Source: Halobaculum marinum (GTDB lineage Archaea; Halobacteriota; Halobacteria; Halobacteriales; Haloferacaceae). From it: a stretch of DNA of 64,000 bases. The notes beneath the pieces are model-generated. The model worked only from the letters and a program-made list of their open reading frames with translations, searched no databases and had not been told where the DNA came from. The stretch covers positions 124,001 to 188,000 of the forward strand of contig NZ_CP119991.1 in NCBI RefSeq assembly GCF_029338555.1, in the 5' to 3' direction. A program made the translations under genes and the position numbers. Below are positions 61,740 through 64,000 of this stretch, one piece after another (position 1 is the first letter of the stretch; every line of letters begins with the position of its first letter).

Positions 61740-64000
61740 GTGCGATTCTATGTTCCTGAGTGGGACGATGCAGTCGACGCTCACTACGACTTCGAACACG
61801 ACGAACTCTCTACGCTCGACCGCCAGGAGCGTGATCTAAACTATATCTGGGATATCTTCGAACCAGAGACGACACCGATTGACGGTGTGCTTATCTCTCG
61901 CGAACAGGTCGAGGAAACTGATCGAAAGGCCGACCGACTTGCCAAGTACGGCGTCTACGATGATCCAGTACTCTCTGTGCCAAACTGGCTCCCGACAATC
62001 AGCGACTGTGGCGCCTGGGGGTACAAATCCTTGCCTTTCCCTCCCTACGGGAACGAAGAGATGCTATCTTTCTATAAGACACTCAAAGTCACTGTCGGGG
62101 TCACAATCGACCATCTCGTTCTCGGGTCCGGGAAAGAAGAGGGCCGCCTCTACCTCAATGAACGGGCGTTCGATGGCGACATGACGAAGGACGACATTCC
62201 GGACGCGGTAACGGAAGTTGTCGACGTGATGACAGACGAGTGGCCGGAGGAGTGGCCTGCGTACGTTGATGAGTACGAACCTACGATTCGAACGGATGCA
62301 AACAGTGAGATCGAACCGTTCACCGCGGCAGACTTTCAAGGGGAGATTGAGAGCGTACTCGAACGTCTCTCACAGGATCCGCGCGCCGTCTACCGGGAAG
62401 ACGATGCAGAGTTTCGATACGAGCTGACGCTGCGGAACGCCCAAGAGATGTATGCCCTCTATCAGCGGCGTGACTATCCGTTCCGCTTGATGGTCGCGGT
62501 TCAGGGGTGGGATTCCGACTCCTACGCGAGGGCTGCAGAGGAAGTCCTCGATATCGGCTATGACTATCTTGGGATCGGCGGCGTCGCAGGAAGCCCGATT
62601 CACGATGTTCGAGAGATCGTGAAGGCCGTCGGGAAGACGGTGAAAGCGTTTGAACGTGATCATAACACACGTGTGGATTCTCACGTCTTCGGTTTCGCAA
62701 AGACCGAAGGTTTCGAGACAATCGGACGGTCGGGAATGTCGAGTTTCGATAGTGCGAGTATGCTTCGGTCGGCGTGGACCGGAGGAGGGAACTACCGACT
62801 TGATCACGACGAACGCTATGACGCCATTCGTGTCCGCTATCCGTCGAGCAGTGCTAATATTGCGGAGTCTGTCGAGGCATCACTTCGTAGCCGCGAGGTG
62901 CTTGTTGCCCTACGGGCGTACGACGCAGGTGGCTCGATTCGTGATGCCCTCAACGACTGGCATTCATCCTCAGTAGATATTCTCCCGGCGGTCGAACACT
63001 ATCTCCGTGAACACCGTCACGATAACCAGTTTGATGAGCGTCTCTTAGAGGTCGTCGAGGCGGCATTCCGAGAGGACTTCGAATATGGGCGTGAACTACA
63101 GGCGAGTTTCGGCGGCGACCTCCGCCGGAAGCTCGCTAAGCTCCTTCGTGAAGACGGCCCAGAGGATCCGGTTCCGTTCTCTCAATACAGTGATCTACTG
63201 AAGACAGCTGATGAGATATTCGATCAATTCCCACATGCGCCAGTTCTCCTCAACGACTCAGACATAGTGACTGACTACGATCGCGTTTGGGCGATCGTCA
63301 GAGAGTACGCGACATGGGTCGGGGACGACGACCTCTTAGAAGAGTATCAAGAGACACTCCGTGAGCGCCCTTGGGATCGCTGTGACTGTCCACTCTGTCG
63401 TGAGGAAAGTATTGACATCTGTATCTTCCGTGGAAACGATCGAAACCGACGTCGGGGGTTCCACAACACGCGGAGGTTCTACGATGAGTTTGAGGAGGAC
63501 CTACCGAAGATTCTCGTTGCGACGAAGGGTACAGCTAAACTTAGCGGCTTTGAAACTGTCGAAAACTATCTCCGCGATGAGCATCCTGAATTCTGGGAGC
63601 AGACACACGACCTCCCTATTGCTGAACTTGGTATGTTGGATGCAAGTGGTGTGAACGAGTGGTGGGATGACACTCCTTCCATGGCGTCGTTTGACCCCGA
63701 TCGAATGGCCGCAAATATTGGTGAACAGGCCGCACGCTACCAGTATCTTTTCTTACAGGATGATGACGGGTCGATCGACGATGCGGTTATTGAAGCAGCA
63801 CGTGAGAAAGAATGTGCTGTAGAGACATACAGTGATCCAGCCGATCTTCGTGAGCAGGTGTTGGAGACTTGTGGCGAAAACTATGTTGCTGGCGAGGATT
63901 TCCTCCCACATCCACCAGAACTTGATGTGGACAACCTCGACATTTTGGTCATTGACCAGTGCTCTGGATCGAAGGATGTCCCTGATAATGCGCCAGTCTT
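61740..64000 (+). CDS. dpdA: DpdA-type DNA 7-deazaguanine transglycosylase, N-terminal part
   Basis: The frame is open from the GTG at 61740 to the window edge: 753 codons, no stop. It follows the tRNA-guanine transglycosylase plan. The first strand region is VRFYVPEWDD; about residues 247-280 have LMVAVQGWDSD and YLGIGGVAGSP; about residues 320-345 have SHVFGFAKTEGFETIG, then SSFDSASMLRSAW, with Asp337 as candidate nucleophile. A zinc site CDCPLC (about 547-552) and a His (RRGFHNTRRF) follow. Near the edge is VIDQCSGSKD. This is the DpdA pattern: larger than tRNA TGT and acting on DNA, swapping guanine for preQ0. The adjacent preQ0 operon supports this. Further dpd genes may follow beyond the window. 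Confidence 0.9.
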   Translation, partial: MRFYVPEWDDAVDAHYDFEHDELSTLDRQERDLNYIWDIFEPETTPIDGVLISREQVEETDRKADRLAKYGVYDDPVLSVPNWLPTISDCGAWGYKSLPFPPYGNEEMLSFYKTLKVTVGVTIDHLVLGSGKEEGRLYLNERAFDGDMTKDDIPDAVTEVVDVMTDEWPEEWPAYVDEYEPTIRTDANSEIEPFTAADFQGEIESVLERLSQDPRAVYREDDAEFRYELTLRNAQEMYALYQRRDYPFRLMVAVQGWDSDSYARAAEEVLDIGYDYLGIGGVAGSPIHDVREIVKAVGKTVKAFERDHNTRVDSHVFGFAKTEGFETIGRSGMSSFDSASMLRSAWTGGGNYRLDHDERYDAIRVRYPSSSANIAESVEASLRSREVLVALRAYDAGGSIRDALNDWHSSSVDILPAVEHYLREHRHDNQFDERLLEVVEAAFREDFEYGRELQASFGGDLRRKLAKLLREDGPEDPVPFSQYSDLLKTADEIFDQFPHAPVLLNDSDIVTDYDRVWAIVREYATWVGDDDLLEEYQETLRERPWDRCDCPLCREESIDICIFRGNDRNRRRGFHNTRRFYDEFEEDLPKILVATKGTAKLSGFETVENYLRDEHPEFWEQTHDLPIAELGMLDASGVNEWWDDTPSMASFDPDRMAANIGEQAARYQYLFLQDDDGSIDDAVIEAAREKECAVETYSDPADLREQVLETCGENYVAGEDFLPHPPELDVDNLDILVIDQCSGSKDVPDNAPV

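Noticed and set aside
1-64000. Search by eye for CRISPR arrays, tRNA and rRNA genes.
   Set aside because: No regularly spaced direct repeats, cloverleaf or rRNA sequence was seen.

Overview
The window looks like the chromosome or a megaplasmid of a halophilic archaeon (class Halobacteria). Support: GC-rich, strongly acidic proteins, leaderless genes with a TATA box about 25-30 nt upstream, halocyanins, a ba3-type oxidase, a DUF7344-type regulator and an IS200/IS605 element of haloarchaeal style. The left part (about 1-23.2 kb) is high-GC backbone with some mobile scars. The right part (about 23.2-64 kb) is a lower-GC accessory island devoted to DNA modification and defence.

Left part: the 3' end of a DsrE-like gene; a VapBC toxin-antitoxin pair flanked by IS-type inverted repeats; a copper/terminal-oxidase locus made of two divergent operons (copper P-type ATPase, TauE/SafE-like protein and small membrane proteins on minus; double-domain halocyanin, oxidase subunits II and I and an accessory protein on plus); an IS200/IS605 element (TnpA plus TnpB); an AbiE-like HTH/nucleotidyltransferase pair; two paralogous small membrane proteins sitting in a duplicated repeat module; then amidase, MFS transporter, DUF998-like protein, serine hydrolase, CPBP protease and a lipoprotein.

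Border (23.2-26.1 kb): a 5'-truncated RecB-type nuclease remnant, an AT-rich orphan gene and an AT-rich spacer with a 51-residue ORF behind a palindromic promoter.

Island: two large operons diverge from 40.2-40.8 kb. Operon A (minus, 40173 to 26100) encodes a coiled-coil protein, a DrmA-like helicase, a DrmB-like DUF1998 protein, a Cas4/Dna2-type nuclease fused to a degenerate helicase, and an intact Dna2-like nuclease-helicase. Operon B (plus, 40801 to 52476) encodes an unknown protein and four proteins whose sizes, order and features match DpdG, DpdH (ATPase), DpdI (coiled coil) and DpdJ (YprA-type helicase). After an integrase remnant come a frameshifted UvrD/RecB helicase-nuclease, a PD-(D/E)XK plus winged-helix protein, a complete preQ0 operon (queD-queE-folE-queC) and, cut by the window edge, a DpdA-type DNA transglycosylase. 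DpdA and the preQ0 genes are the hallmark of 7-deazaguanine DNA modification (Dpd).

My reading is an archaeal Dpd modification-restriction island. It makes preQ0, inserts it into DNA with DpdA, and carries the DpdG-J restriction-type module beside a DISARM-related DrmA/DrmB plus double-nuclease operon with no DNA methyltransferase in view. That operon A uses the deazaguanine mark for self-recognition is inference.
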